Of a stretch of DNA of 64,000 bases, positions 27,679 to 35,902 are shown in pieces (the stretch's first letter is position 1; every line of letters starts with the position of its first letter). This DNA comes from JAOUEA01 sp963825685 (GTDB taxonomy: Bacteria; Actinomycetota; UBA4738; HRBIN12), in NCBI GenBank assembly GCA_963825685.1, contig CAWGUD010000008.1:6879-70878 (forward strand), in the 5' to 3' direction. The notes below the pieces were generated by a model, which saw only the letters and a list, made by a program, of their open reading frames with translations, ran no database searches and had not been told where the DNA came from. A program made the position numbers and the translations under genes.

Positions 27679-28952
27679 GAGGTGGCGTCGGGGTCGACGC
27701 CGAGGAGCTCGGCGAGCACCCGGGCGTGGATCCCGTCCGTGCCCGGCTCGGAGCGCTCCTTCAAGGCAACGATCGGGTCGTGCAGCAGCTTGGCGGCGAT
27801 GCCTCGTGCGAGCGCCTCGACCGCCTCCCGCTCGTCGGGTGTGATCTCGGCGAGCCTCGCTCCGAACCGATCCATCTCGCCTCGGACGACGTCGTCGCCC
27901 CGCCGCCGCATCGCGCGGATCAGGGGTGCGAGCTCGTCGCCTCGCCGGCGTACCACGTAGCGGCGCACCTCGTCGGCCACGATGCCGTGTGCTCGCTCGA
28001 TGTCGCCCGCCGTCTCGGCGTCGTGTTCGGCGAGGCGCTCGCGTAGCGAGACGATGTCGATCACTCGGGTCCCCTCGACGTATGCGGTCTCGGGTTCCAC
28101 GTCGCGAGGCACCGCGAGGTCGAGCAGCACGAGGGGCCGACCACCACGGTCTGCCATCGCGTCGGCGACGACCGAGCGCCGGATCACCGTGCCCGCGGCG
28201 CCGGTGGCACTCACGACGAGGTCGGCGTGCCGCATCGCGTCGGGGAGCACGTCGAGGTCGCCGTGCTCGGCGTTCGTCCGCTCGGCCAGCGCCCTCGCAT
28301 GCTCGAGGGAACGGTTCAGGATGCGCACCGGCCCCACGCCGCGCTGGCGCAGGTGCTTCACGGCCAGGGCGGCCATCGTGCCCGCCCCGACGACGACCAC
28401 GTCGCGCCCGCCCAACCCGCCCGCCGCGTCCTCGGCGAGGTCGGCGCCGAGCGCCACGAACGCATCGGGCGCCGCGCCGAGCGACGTCTCCTGGCGCACC
28501 CGGCGGCCGGCGCGTGCCGCCGAGTGGAAGAGCCCGGTCAGCGGGGAGGCGGCTGCACCTTCGCTCTCGGCCCGGCGCAGCGCCTCGCGCACCTGTGCGT
28601 AGATCTGCGTCTCTCCCAGGACCATCGAGTCGAGCCCGCTCGCGACGGCGAACAGATGGTCGGCTGCGTCCCGCTCCCACTGGGCGTACATCGGGTCGGC
28701 GAGCTCCTCGGCGGCGACGCCCCGCGTCTCCGTGAGCAGGCGCTTCAAGGCCATGAACCCGGCGTGGTAGCTGGCGACCTCACCGTAGACCTCGACCCGG
28801 TTGCAGGTCGACAGGATCACCGCACCGTCGACACCGTCGAGATCGGTGGCGACCCGGTACGCCTTCGCGAGGTCGTCGTCGGTGAATGCGAGCCGCTCCA
28901 GCAGCTCGATCGGCGCGCGACGGAAGGAGACCCCGAGGGTGAGGATGGCCAT
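27675..28952 (-). CDS. hemA: glutamyl-tRNA reductase HemA
   Basis: First committed haem enzyme; reduces Glu-tRNA(Glu) with NADPH to glutamate-1-semialdehyde. ILTLGVSFRRAPIELLERL, ILSTCNRVEVY with catalytic Cys50, LDSMVLGETQIYAQVREAL, the NADPH fold VVVVGAGTMAALAVKHL and the C-terminal dimerisation helix (EVRRYVVRRRGDELAPLIRAM) are standard. 425 aa. ATG 28952 heads the operon, with a 95-bp divergent spacer to the peptidase gene. No HemA-type regulatory motif was visible. Confidence 0.96.
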   Translation of the reverse strand: MAILTLGVSFRRAPIELLERLAFTDDDLAKAYRVATDLDGVDGAVILSTCNRVEVYGEVASYHAGFMALKRLLTETRGVAAEELADPMYAQWERDAADHLFAVASGLDSMVLGETQIYAQVREALRRAESEGAAASPLTGLFHSAARAGRRVRQETSLGAAPDAFVALGADLAEDAAGGLGGRDVVVVGAGTMAALAVKHLRQRGVGPVRILNRSLEHARALAERTNAEHGDLDVLPDAMRHADLVVSATGAAGTVIRRSVVADAMADRGGRPLVLLDLAVPRDVEPETAYVEGTRVIDIVSLRERLAEHDAETAGDIERAHGIVADEVRRYVVRRRGDELAPLIRAMRRRGDDVVRGEMDRFGARLAEITPDEREAVEALARGIAAKLLHDPIVALKERSEPGTDGIHARVLAELLGVDPDATS

Positions 28953-29047
28953 GGCAGGTAGACCAGGAATCGTATCGCCGCAGCTCGTGGCGTGTCTCCC
29001 CCATCCGGACGGGGAGGGGTGGGGCGCCCGGTAGGATGCGGCCCACG

Positions 29048-30136
29048 ATGACGCCCCGTGCACGGGACCTCGGGATCTCGATCGGCAGCGGCACACCCGG
29101 GCCGCTGAACGCGATCACCGACGTGCCGGGTGTGCGCGTCGGCCATCGCACGGTGGTGCGGGGTGCCGGCGGCGATCCCCATGCGGTGCGCACGGGAGTG
29201 ACGGCGTTGTTCCCTCACGAGGGACACCCGTGGCGCGAGTGGGTCTACGCGGGGGTGGACATCCTCAACGGGTACGGCGAGCTGATCGGCGTGAACCAAC
29301 TGCGCGAGTGGGGCGTGCTGATGAGCCCGATCGTGCTGACCTCGTCGCTGCAGATCGGGAAGGCGTACGACGCGACGGTCCGCTGGATCGCCGGTCGAGA
29401 CCCGACCGGCGCCGAAGAGGTCATGCCCGTGGTCTCCGAGTGCGACGACTCCTGGCTCTCCGACGTGCTCTCGTTCCCGTTGGCCGACGACGACGTCGCG
29501 GCCGCCCTCGACGCAGCGGCGGACGGCCCCGTCGAGGAGGGCAACGTCGGCGCCGGCACCGGCATGCAGTGCTTCGACTTCAAGGGGGGCATCGGCACGG
29601 CGTCGCGCGTGCTCGACGACGACGAGGCAGGGTTCACGGTCGGGGTTCTCGTGCTCACGAACTACGGCAGTCGGGATCATCTGCGGATCGACGGCGTGCC
29701 GGTCGGACGAGAGCTGACCGACCTGATGCCGCGCGAGCACCACGAGGGATCGTGCGTGGTCGTGGTCGCCACCGATGCGCCCCTGCTGCCGCACCAGCTC
29801 ACCCGCATCGCCCGCCGGGCCGGCCTCGGGCTCGCCGCGACCGGCTCATACGCCTCGAACGGCAGCGGCGAGCAGATGATGGCCTTCTCCACGTCGAACC
29901 GCCTCGATGCGAGCGAGGCGATGCGCGACGTGCGCGCCGTGGTCGATGGGCCGGTCCGGCACACGTACGCGCTCTCGGCGTTGTTCCGAGCCACGGTCGA
30001 GGCGACGGAGGAAGCGGTCGTGAACGCGCTGGTCGCGGCGGACGACTCGGTCGGGCGCGACGGTCACACGTACTTCGCCATGCCGGTCGACCGCGTGCTC
30101 GAGTCGCTCGATCGTGCCGGCCGCCTCTCCCACTGA
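29048..30136 (+). CDS. P1/S58 family peptidase (DmpA-type)
   Basis: N-terminal-nucleophile aminopeptidase family (DmpA, BapA). The family pattern is clear: NAITDVPGVRVGHRTV, VYAGVDILNGYGELIGVNQLREWG, NVGAGTGMQCFDFKGGIGTASR, VGVLVLTNYGSRDHLRIDGVPVG and HHEGSCVVVVATDAPLLPHQL. Autocleavage would fall before Ser235 in EGSCVV, making Ser235 the nucleophile. 362 aa. ATG 29048 chosen; ATG 29036 is possible. Divergent from hemA. Substrates are usually D-Ala- or beta-amino-terminal peptides, untested here. Confidence 0.9.
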   Translation: MTPRARDLGISIGSGTPGPLNAITDVPGVRVGHRTVVRGAGGDPHAVRTGVTALFPHEGHPWREWVYAGVDILNGYGELIGVNQLREWGVLMSPIVLTSSLQIGKAYDATVRWIAGRDPTGAEEVMPVVSECDDSWLSDVLSFPLADDDVAAALDAAADGPVEEGNVGAGTGMQCFDFKGGIGTASRVLDDDEAGFTVGVLVLTNYGSRDHLRIDGVPVGRELTDLMPREHHEGSCVVVVATDAPLLPHQLTRIARRAGLGLAATGSYASNGSGEQMMAFSTSNRLDASEAMRDVRAVVDGPVRHTYALSALFRATVEATEEAVVNALVAADDSVGRDGHTYFAMPVDRVLESLDRAGRLSH

Positions 30137-30143
30137 ACGACGT

Positions 30144-31331
30144 TCAACGTTCGTCCTGGAACCGCAGAGGGTCGAACGGCGTGGCGTCGAAGGGTGGCGG
30201 TTCGCCGGCGAGCTGTGCTGCAACGAGCTGCGCGGTGCCGGCGCCGAGGATCACGCCCTCGGAACCGTGACCCGTCGCGACGTGCAGTCCCTCTCGGACC
30301 GAGCCCACGAGCGGCCGCTCGTCGGGCGTCAGCGGCCTGAGCCCCCACCACGACGACTGCACTCGCGCCTCGGCGACCTCGGGCACGAGCTCGATCGCGG
30401 CCTCGAGCACCCGGGCGACGATCCGCTCCTCGGGAGGCTCGGGGGTCAGCCAGATCTGCCGGGTCGACCCGATCACGATCGTGCGGCCGTCCCGATGGGG
30501 ATGCAGCAGGGCCCCGATCTCGCTGCGAGGTTCTCCGTCGGAGACGACGTCGGCGGCCGTCGGCCAGAGAGGAAGGGTGTCGTCGTGCAGGGCCGCGTGC
30601 GGCCCCACGGCCTCGACGAGGTGCGTGAGCAGGTGAGGCTGGCGAGGCGCCACGCGCACGAGCCATCCACGCGCGCCCACGATCGGCAGGTGCACGCCCA
30701 CCTGCTCGAGGAGCGGTGAGCTCCATGGGCCGGCCGCCACGATCGTCGTGCCGGCCTCCACAACGCCGTCGTCCGTGACGACCCCGACGACCGTCTCGTC
30801 GCGGACCGCGAGTCCACGAACGTGCACGTGGTGGCGGATCTCGGCACCCCGCTCGGCCGCGGAGAGGGCGAGGGCCACCGTGAGGGCCCCGGGATCGAGC
30901 CGGTGCCCGACGTGCACGAGCCAGGCCCCGGCGACGTTGCGGGTCACTCCGGGCTCGTGATCGCGGATGTCGCCCGGCCCCGAGATGTCGTCGACGGCGA
31001 AGCCGTGACGCTCGGCCCGGGTGACGGCCTCGCGGGCCGCGCGCACATCGCGTGCGTTCATCGCGACGAGCACCGTGCCCACCGGTTCGTCGTCGAGGCG
31101 CACGTCGATCGGCGCCTCGACGGCCACACCCCGGTACGTCTCGATGCTCGCCCGGGCCATCGGCACGTTCACGTCGTCCACGGGCAGGACCCACAGCCCC
31201 TGGTTGCGGCCCGATGCGTGCGCCGCGAGGTGGTCGCGTTCCAGCAGGGTCACCGATGCGCCGCGCGAGGCGAGCTCGAACGCGCACGCGGCGCCGATCA
31301 CGCCGCCTCCCACGATGACCACGTCGGGCAT
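30144..31331 (-). CDS. FAD-dependent DAO-family oxidoreductase
   Basis: Glycine/D-amino-acid-oxidase-like enzyme, 395 aa. FAD motif DVVIVGGGVIGAACAFELASRGASVTLLER at the N-terminus; GALTVALALSAAERGAEIRHHVHV, TTIVAAGPWSSPLLEQVG and the C-terminal RPLTPDERPLVGSVREGLHVATGHGSEGVILGAGTAQLVAAQL match family FAD-contact blocks. Substrate amine is unknown. The tail lies 7 nt from the end of the convergent peptidase gene. Confidence 0.9.
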   Translation of the reverse strand: MPDVVIVGGGVIGAACAFELASRGASVTLLERDHLAAHASGRNQGLWVLPVDDVNVPMARASIETYRGVAVEAPIDVRLDDEPVGTVLVAMNARDVRAAREAVTRAERHGFAVDDISGPGDIRDHEPGVTRNVAGAWLVHVGHRLDPGALTVALALSAAERGAEIRHHVHVRGLAVRDETVVGVVTDDGVVEAGTTIVAAGPWSSPLLEQVGVHLPIVGARGWLVRVAPRQPHLLTHLVEAVGPHAALHDDTLPLWPTAADVVSDGEPRSEIGALLHPHRDGRTIVIGSTRQIWLTPEPPEERIVARVLEAAIELVPEVAEARVQSSWWGLRPLTPDERPLVGSVREGLHVATGHGSEGVILGAGTAQLVAAQLAGEPPPFDATPFDPLRFQDER

Positions 31332-31382
31332 GTCGCGCAGCCTAACCGTGGGCCGTTCGGCTGCGCCGGTAGAATCGACGAC

Positions 31383-31471
31383 GGAGACGTGCCTGAGTGG
31401 CCGAAAGGAGCCGCCTGCTAAGCGGTTAACCCTCTAACCGGGGTTCGTGAGTTCGAATCTCACCGTCTCCG
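31383..31471 (+). tRNA. tRNA-Ser (anticodon GCU)
   Basis: The acceptor GGAGACG pairs with CGTCTCC (31464-31470), with discriminator G31471. The anticodon loop CTGCTAA has GCT at 31417-31419. There is a long variable arm and T-arm GTGAG-TTCGAAT-CTCAC. A -10-like TAGAAT at 31370-31375 lies 7 nt upstream of the 5' end. Confidence 0.96.
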
Positions 31472-31521
31472 CCGTTTCGAGATGGCCACGAGTTGCTCCG
31501 CTCTCCCCGACCGCGTCGCGC

Positions 31522-31611
31522 GAGGCGTGCCGATCCGGCGATCCGGCGATCAGGCGATCAGGCGAGTTCATCACACGAGGCGGTCAAGGGGTATCGAGAG
31601 GCGTGCCGATC
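31522..31611 (+). repeat. short direct repeats and four tandem 8-bp GATC-containing units
   Basis: GAGGCGTGCCGATC occurs at 31522-31535 and again at 31598-31611 (76-bp spacing). Between them, 31531-31562 consists of four tandem octamers, CGATCCGG twice then CGATCAGG twice. This lies in the non-coding space between tRNA-Ser and the end of the sigma-factor gene. It may be a slipped-strand repeat or a binding array. Confidence 0.6.
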
Positions 31612-31643
31612 GATCCGTTCAGAGCTTCGGCGATCTGGGGCCG

Positions 31644-32369
31644 TCAACCCGTGGCGCAGCGCCACGCGATCGCGAGCCGTTCGACACCGTTTGAGATCCT
31701 GGAACGCTTCGCCGCGCCGATCAGGAACCCCTCCGCCGGAACGAACCGCTCGACGAATCGACGCTGGTCGTCCTTGAATGCCTCAAGGGCCTCAGAGGTC
31801 CGCATGTCGATCTCGCGGTGCAGCCACTCGACCGGCGAGCACCGCATCACGTGCTGGATGTCCTGACGCATGAACTCCCGACGCTCTCCGTCGCTCCATG
31901 CCCACAGCATGGCCTCGGTCACCAGCGCCCGCCCCGCCTCCGCGGCGCTGAATCCCCACAGCTCCGTGAGCACCAGTGCTGCTCGTTGGCGGGGCGTCAG
32001 CGCTGCGAGTGCCTCGTGCAGGACCGCCGGGGCTTCGGCGGACCCCTCGTGCTCGCGTTCGGCGAAGTGGGGAAGGACACGTCGCAGCACCATCTGCCTG
32101 CGGTAGCGCTTCCGGAACGCGTTCGTCGCGACGCGATGCACGTAGCCGGCCGGATTGTCCATGCCCTGGACCCGGTCCCAGCGTTCCCAGACGGTTGTGA
32201 ACGCTTCCTGGGCCAGCTCCTCGGCCTCGTCGCGATCCCCGGTGATGAGACAGAGCGTGCCGAAGAGGTGGTCGCGCTCGAGACGGAAGAATTCCTCGAA
32301 CGTGAGCGGCACGGACAGGTCGGTGTCCGCGGCTCGTATCGCGTCGAGACGGAGTGCCTGTTTCGTCAT
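31644..32369 (-). CDS. ECF-type sigma factor with unusual C-terminus
   Basis: Sigma-70 region 2 is clear: FEEFFRLERDHLFGTLCLITGDRDEAEELAQEAFTTVWERWDRVQGMDNPAGYVHRVATNAFRKRYRR. Region 4 begins normally (ALAALTPRQRAALVLTELWGFSAAEAGRAL) but lacks the expected recognition helix (S-x-V-x-x-R-L-x-R-A). It runs instead into TEAMLWAWSDGERREFMRQDIQHVMRC and about 60 further residues with no match I recognise. 241 aa, ATG 32369. It may be rearranged, frameshifted at both ends, or a sigma with altered promoter recognition. No anti-sigma gene is adjacent. Confidence 0.75.
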   Translation of the reverse strand: MTKQALRLDAIRAADTDLSVPLTFEEFFRLERDHLFGTLCLITGDRDEAEELAQEAFTTVWERWDRVQGMDNPAGYVHRVATNAFRKRYRRQMVLRRVLPHFAEREHEGSAEAPAVLHEALAALTPRQRAALVLTELWGFSAAEAGRALVTEAMLWAWSDGERREFMRQDIQHVMRCSPVEWLHREIDMRTSEALEAFKDDQRRFVERFVPAEGFLIGAAKRSRISNGVERLAIAWRCATG

Positions 32370-32584
32370 CTCGAGTCTCTAATCCACGAGGGATCGTCGA
32401 GATGTAGGCGACGGACCGAGACGGTCGCCCGGTCGGAGCCATGCTACGCCGATGGGGTCCTCGGCTGTTGCGACGGGTCAGAGGGTGGATCTCACCGGGC
32501 GATAGGTCCTCCCCCCAAGGGGACTGCCAGCCCTGGCGTCGTTCTCACGAAGGCGCACGGTGGGTCCGGAAGGGAGGCGAGCTG

Positions 32585-32845
32585 ATGGCGAGATGGGAAG
32601 GGTTCGTGCAGTGTCCGGGCTGCGGCTACGACCTGGCCACGGGTGAGGGAGAGCGGTCGTGTTCCTGGGGAGACTGCCCCTACCTGCCCGAGGACCTCGA
32701 TGTGTTCTGCCCCAACTGCCGGTTCAACTTCATGACGGGGCAGGGCAATCCGCAGTGTGATCACCCGGGAGGTTGTGAGTATGGCGCCGAGGCACGCTCG
32801 CACGTGGTGAACCTGCAAGCGTGGGTCGCCGCGCACCCACGGTAG
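32585..32845 (+). CDS. small cysteine-rich protein with a duplicated zinc-binding module
   Basis: 86 aa from ATG 32585, with GGGAGG upstream. Cysteines C10, C13, C26, C31 and then C42, C45, C58, C64 form two copies of the same module, CPxC-x4/5-[LF]-x-TG-x-G-x4/5-C-x4/5-C, which suggests two bound zincs and an internal duplication. No named family is recognised. It is divergent from the ECF sigma gene. The 215-bp spacer contains a GGCGAC...GTCGCC inverted repeat near 32408-32430 and a CCCC-AA-GGGG hairpin near 32514. Confidence 0.72.
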   Translation: MARWEGFVQCPGCGYDLATGEGERSCSWGDCPYLPEDLDVFCPNCRFNFMTGQGNPQCDHPGGCEYGAEARSHVVNLQAWVAAHPR

Positions 32846-32881
32846 CGAGGGAGTCAGCAGCGACCACGGGCGGTTATCCGT

Positions 32882-34060
32882 TCAGCCGGCGGAGGACGAC
32901 GCCCGGGCTCGCGCCTGCAGCCGCAGCACGATCGGGTCGACCACCTTCGCCGCGAGCGGCCCCGCAACCGCCATGAGCAGCACGTAGGCGCCCGCCAGCG
33001 AGGCGAGCTCCGGCTCGACCCCGCCGGCGGTGCCGATGCCCGCGATCGCGATCGAGAATTCGCCGCGTGCGACGAGCGCGACCCCCGCACGGAAGCGCCC
33101 CCTCGTCCTGATGCCCTCACGCCGGGCGCTCCACCACCCGGTCAGCACCTTGGTCGCGGCGGTGACGATCCCGAGGAGCACCGCGACGCCGATGATCGGC
33201 GGGATCGTGCCGGGGTCGATCGACAGGCCGAAGAACACGAAGAAGATCGCCGCGAACAGGTCTCGCAGCGGCCCGAGCAGGTCGTGGGCTCGTTCCGCCG
33301 CCGGACCCGAGAGCATCAGGCCCACCAGGAACGCTCCCACGGCCGCCGAGATGCCGACGAGCTCGGAGAGCCCCGCCACCAGGAACGTGATCCCCACGAT
33401 CGTGAGCACGAGCGTCTGGTCCGACCGGTGGAAGAGCGCGTCGCTGACGACGTGACCCCACCGTTGCGCCACGATCAGCAAGGCGATCACGACGGTCAGC
33501 GCGACCGCGAGCGTGAGGGCACCCTCCGCGATGCCTGCCCCGCTCACGAGCACGGCGATGAGCGCAAGGTACCCGGCCATCACCAGATCCTCGATCACGA
33601 GGATCGAGATCACGACCGGGGTCTCGCGGTTCCCGAGCCATCGCAGGTCGTCGAGCAGCCGCGCGACGATGCCCGACGACGAGATGTACGTGATGCCCCC
33701 CAGGAACACCGCCGCGACCACCCCCCAGCCGAGCAGCAGCCCCGCGACGAGCCCCGGCGTGAAGTTGAGCGCGAGGTCGACGACGCCGGCAGGAGCGTGA
33801 CGGCGCAGCCCCGAGGTCAACTCGGCGGCCGAGTACTCGAGCCCGAGCATGAAGAGCAGCAGGATCACGCCGACCTCGGCCCCGAGCTCGATGAACTCCT
33901 CGGCGGTCAGCAATGGGAAGACGCCCCCGTCGCCGAACGCCAGGCCGGCGAGCAGGAACAGCGGCGATGCGGGGAGCCGGTACCGAGCCGCGAGACGCGC
34001 GAGCAGCGCCAGCCCCACCACGACCCCGCCGAGCTCCAGCAGGAACGCCGGCTCGACCAT
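32882..34060 (-). CDS. CPA2-family cation:proton antiporter (KhtU-like)
   Basis: 392 aa, about 11-12 helices. It has GLAFGDGGVFPLL, LGAEVGVILLLFMLGLEYSAAELTSGLR, ITYISSSGIVARLLDDL, SILVIEDLVMAGYLALIAV and FVFFGLSIDPGTIPPII, typical of KefB/KhtU transporters. It lacks a C-terminal TrkA-N domain. The preceding gene encodes a separate TrkA-C protein 6 nt away, as in the Bacillus KhtTU K+/H+ antiporter. Confidence 0.9.
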   Translation of the reverse strand: MVEPAFLLELGGVVVGLALLARLAARYRLPASPLFLLAGLAFGDGGVFPLLTAEEFIELGAEVGVILLLFMLGLEYSAAELTSGLRRHAPAGVVDLALNFTPGLVAGLLLGWGVVAAVFLGGITYISSSGIVARLLDDLRWLGNRETPVVISILVIEDLVMAGYLALIAVLVSGAGIAEGALTLAVALTVVIALLIVAQRWGHVVSDALFHRSDQTLVLTIVGITFLVAGLSELVGISAAVGAFLVGLMLSGPAAERAHDLLGPLRDLFAAIFFVFFGLSIDPGTIPPIIGVAVLLGIVTAATKVLTGWWSARREGIRTRGRFRAGVALVARGEFSIAIAGIGTAGGVEPELASLAGAYVLLMAVAGPLAAKVVDPIVLRLQARARASSSAG

Positions 34061-34066
34061 GTGTGT

Positions 34067-34552
34067 CTAGCCGGTCCGCAGGATCACGACGAGGTCTTCG
34101 ATACCCCTCGGGGTGCCGACGACCACCAGGGTGTCGCCCGCCTCGAGCCCGTGCTCGGGGCCGGGGGCCGGGATCGGGTCCTCACCACGGACGATCGCGA
34201 CGATCGAGACGCCGGTGCGGGTCCGTGCTCCCGTGTCGCCGATCGTGCGGCCGGCGAAGGGGGAGTCGTCGCCGATCGGCAGCCAGTCGATCGCGAGACC
34301 CTCGATGCGCTGGCGGAGCCGGCCGAGGTCTTCCACCACGCGGGACGAACCCAGCAGCTCGGCGAGCGTGCGCGCGTCCTCTTCATCGAGCGCCAGTGAC
34401 TCGCTGACCGAGTCGGGGTCGTGCGGATCGTAGACGAGTAGGTCGACCCGTCCCGTCTGATGCTGCAACACGCCGAGCCGGGTGCCGCCCTTCGTCTCGA
34501 ACTCGAAGCGCACACCCAGACCGGGGAGCGGGGTCTCGCTCACCGTCGCCAT
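34067..34552 (-). CDS. TrkA-C domain regulator (KhtT-like)
   Basis: 161 aa. N-terminal alpha/beta half (VRFEFETKGGTRLGVLQHQTGRVDLLVYDPHDPD) and C-terminal RCK_C/TrkA-C domain (IGDTGARTRTGVSIVAIVRGEDPIPAPGPEHGLEAGDTLVVVGTPRGIEDL). In KhtT this domain binds c-di-AMP and controls the antiporter; that is inference here. First gene of a two-gene operon. Its 5' end is partly duplicated at 35818-35884. Confidence 0.88.
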   Translation of the reverse strand: MATVSETPLPGLGVRFEFETKGGTRLGVLQHQTGRVDLLVYDPHDPDSVSESLALDEEDARTLAELLGSSRVVEDLGRLRQRIEGLAIDWLPIGDDSPFAGRTIGDTGARTRTGVSIVAIVRGEDPIPAPGPEHGLEAGDTLVVVGTPRGIEDLVVILRTG

Positions 34553-34577
34553 GAGCCCATCTTCGCAGCTGCGACGG
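34516..34577 (+). repeat. imperfect direct repeat, copy 1 (5' end of the khtT-like gene)
   Basis: This stretch covers the first codons of the khtT-like gene and its upstream bases, and recurs with a few indels at 35818-35884. Shared blocks are CCAGACCGGGGAG, GGGGTCTC, CTCACCGTCGCC, CCCATCTTC and GCAGCTGC. The pair brackets the beta-propeller gene. Confidence 0.75.
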
Positions 34578-34587
34578 GCGGCGCGGG

Positions 34588-35757
34588 CTAAGAGAGCCGA
34601 CCGTAGTACAGCTGGGGCACGCCCTCGATCTCGGTGAACTCGCCTCCGACGTGCAGCCTCCCTGCGCTGACGAAGACCGACCAGACCCCGAAGTAAAGCG
34701 GTTTGACGTCCGGATCCCATGCCGGGTCGAGATCACCGGTATCGGCATCCAGTGCTGCCAATCGCAGGCGCCGCTCGCAGTTCCCAGTCGGGTGCTTGTT
34801 GCTCCCGCACTGGATCCCCCGTTCCGCCGCGACCCACTTGAAGTGACCGCCGACCACGATCTGCTCGGCATCGAAACGATCGACCGCCTGGGATGCCCCC
34901 GATGTGTCGATCTTCCAGACCAGTCCTCCGTCGGAGATCCGATACCGCGCCGCGAAGTCCGATCCGCCGACCGCGGCGAACAGGGCATCGCTCCCGGCGT
35001 CGACGAACATGTCGATGCCTCGCGGGTTGGTCCCGAGCGGGCCCCCGAGGGCCCACGATCCGGGTTCGCCGCTCACCGGGTCGAGCTTGGCGATGATGCG
35101 GTGTGGCTCACCGTTGAGGAAGTCGAACGCACCGGAGACGAACACGTCCCCATCCGGTGCGAACGCGAGGTCGAGGATCACGGGGCCGTTCGCAGATGAC
35201 GCGCTCACCGTGGGTGTCTGGCTCTCGAACGCGGTGTCCCGCGCACCAGACGGGTTGTATCGACGCAGGTACGGCTTGCCTGCGTACACCCCACCGTTCG
35301 GGTCGGCAAGCACAGCGAACGTCGTCGGGGCGTTCGACGAGAACGGGAGCACGTGCCCGTCAGCGGGATCGATGGCGATCAGGTTGCGCCGGCCCGATCC
35401 GTCGACCGAGTCGAACTTGCCTCCCGCGTAGAGCACGCCACCGCCGAAGTCCAGGTCGTACACGATCGGAGCCGCCCCCCCCACCTTCGGTAGGTGCAGG
35501 CCGGCGACGGGTGCTCCGGTCTCGGCGTTCACGGCTGCGAGGCCACTGACGACGATCATCGAACCGCCGGCAGCGCTGGAACGAAGTCGTGTGAAGCTCC
35601 CACCGATCCAGATCGTCGATCCCACCTTCTCGAGCGTGCGAACCGGACCGTTCACCATCCACGTGTCGTCCGGCTGCTGCGACGGAAGGGCGAACGCCGG
35701 TCCTGCCGTTCCCAACACCAGCGCGAAGATGGAACCGAGCAGCGCGAGCCGCCTCAT
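34588..35757 (-). CDS. secreted beta-propeller-like protein
   Basis: 389 aa with a Sec signal peptide (RRLALLGSIFALVLGTAGPAFA). Repeats of the kind VGSTIWIGGSFTRL, GGGVLYAGGKFDSVDGSGRRNLIAIDPADG, DGDVFVSGAFDFLNGEPHRIIAKLDP and AGRLHVGGEFTEIEGVPQLYYGRL suggest five to seven blades, as in delta-60/NHL-like propellers. There are no enzymatic residues. It sits inside a pair of direct repeats derived from the khtT 5' end, so it may be an insertion into a former bcp-khtT junction. Confidence 0.8.
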   Translation of the reverse strand: MRRLALLGSIFALVLGTAGPAFALPSQQPDDTWMVNGPVRTLEKVGSTIWIGGSFTRLRSSAAGGSMIVVSGLAAVNAETGAPVAGLHLPKVGGAAPIVYDLDFGGGVLYAGGKFDSVDGSGRRNLIAIDPADGHVLPFSSNAPTTFAVLADPNGGVYAGKPYLRRYNPSGARDTAFESQTPTVSASSANGPVILDLAFAPDGDVFVSGAFDFLNGEPHRIIAKLDPVSGEPGSWALGGPLGTNPRGIDMFVDAGSDALFAAVGGSDFAARYRISDGGLVWKIDTSGASQAVDRFDAEQIVVGGHFKWVAAERGIQCGSNKHPTGNCERRLRLAALDADTGDLDPAWDPDVKPLYFGVWSVFVSAGRLHVGGEFTEIEGVPQLYYGRLS

Positions 35758-35817
35758 GAGAGCCTCCTGGATCCACCATAGAGGAGAGGTGCATGCATGC
35801 GCAACCTGGGTGGATCA

Positions 35818-35884
35818 CCAGACCGGGGAGGGGGTCTCACTCACCGTCGCCTACGGGGGCCCCATCTTCGGCAGCTGCGGACGG
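35818..35884 (+). repeat. imperfect direct repeat, copy 2 (khtT 5' remnant)
   Basis: Minus-strand reading gives ATVSETPSPVW then a stop, against MATVSETPLPGLG in the intact gene, so it is a dead copy of the khtT N-terminus. Part of the 145-bp spacer between the propeller gene and bcp; nothing else is seen there. Confidence 0.75.
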
Positions 35885-35902
35885 TCCGGTCGGGAACACC
35901 TG

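Noticed and set aside
26776..28680. 634-codon minus-strand frame covering hemC and much of hemA
   Set aside because: Only its last 301 codons are HemC. The upstream part is an Arg/Gly-rich alternative frame of hemA, and the GTG at 27678 is the true start.
31531..31562. CRISPR-like array
   Set aside because: The four units are 8 bp with no spacers and no cas genes are present anywhere in the window; it is a simple tandem repeat.
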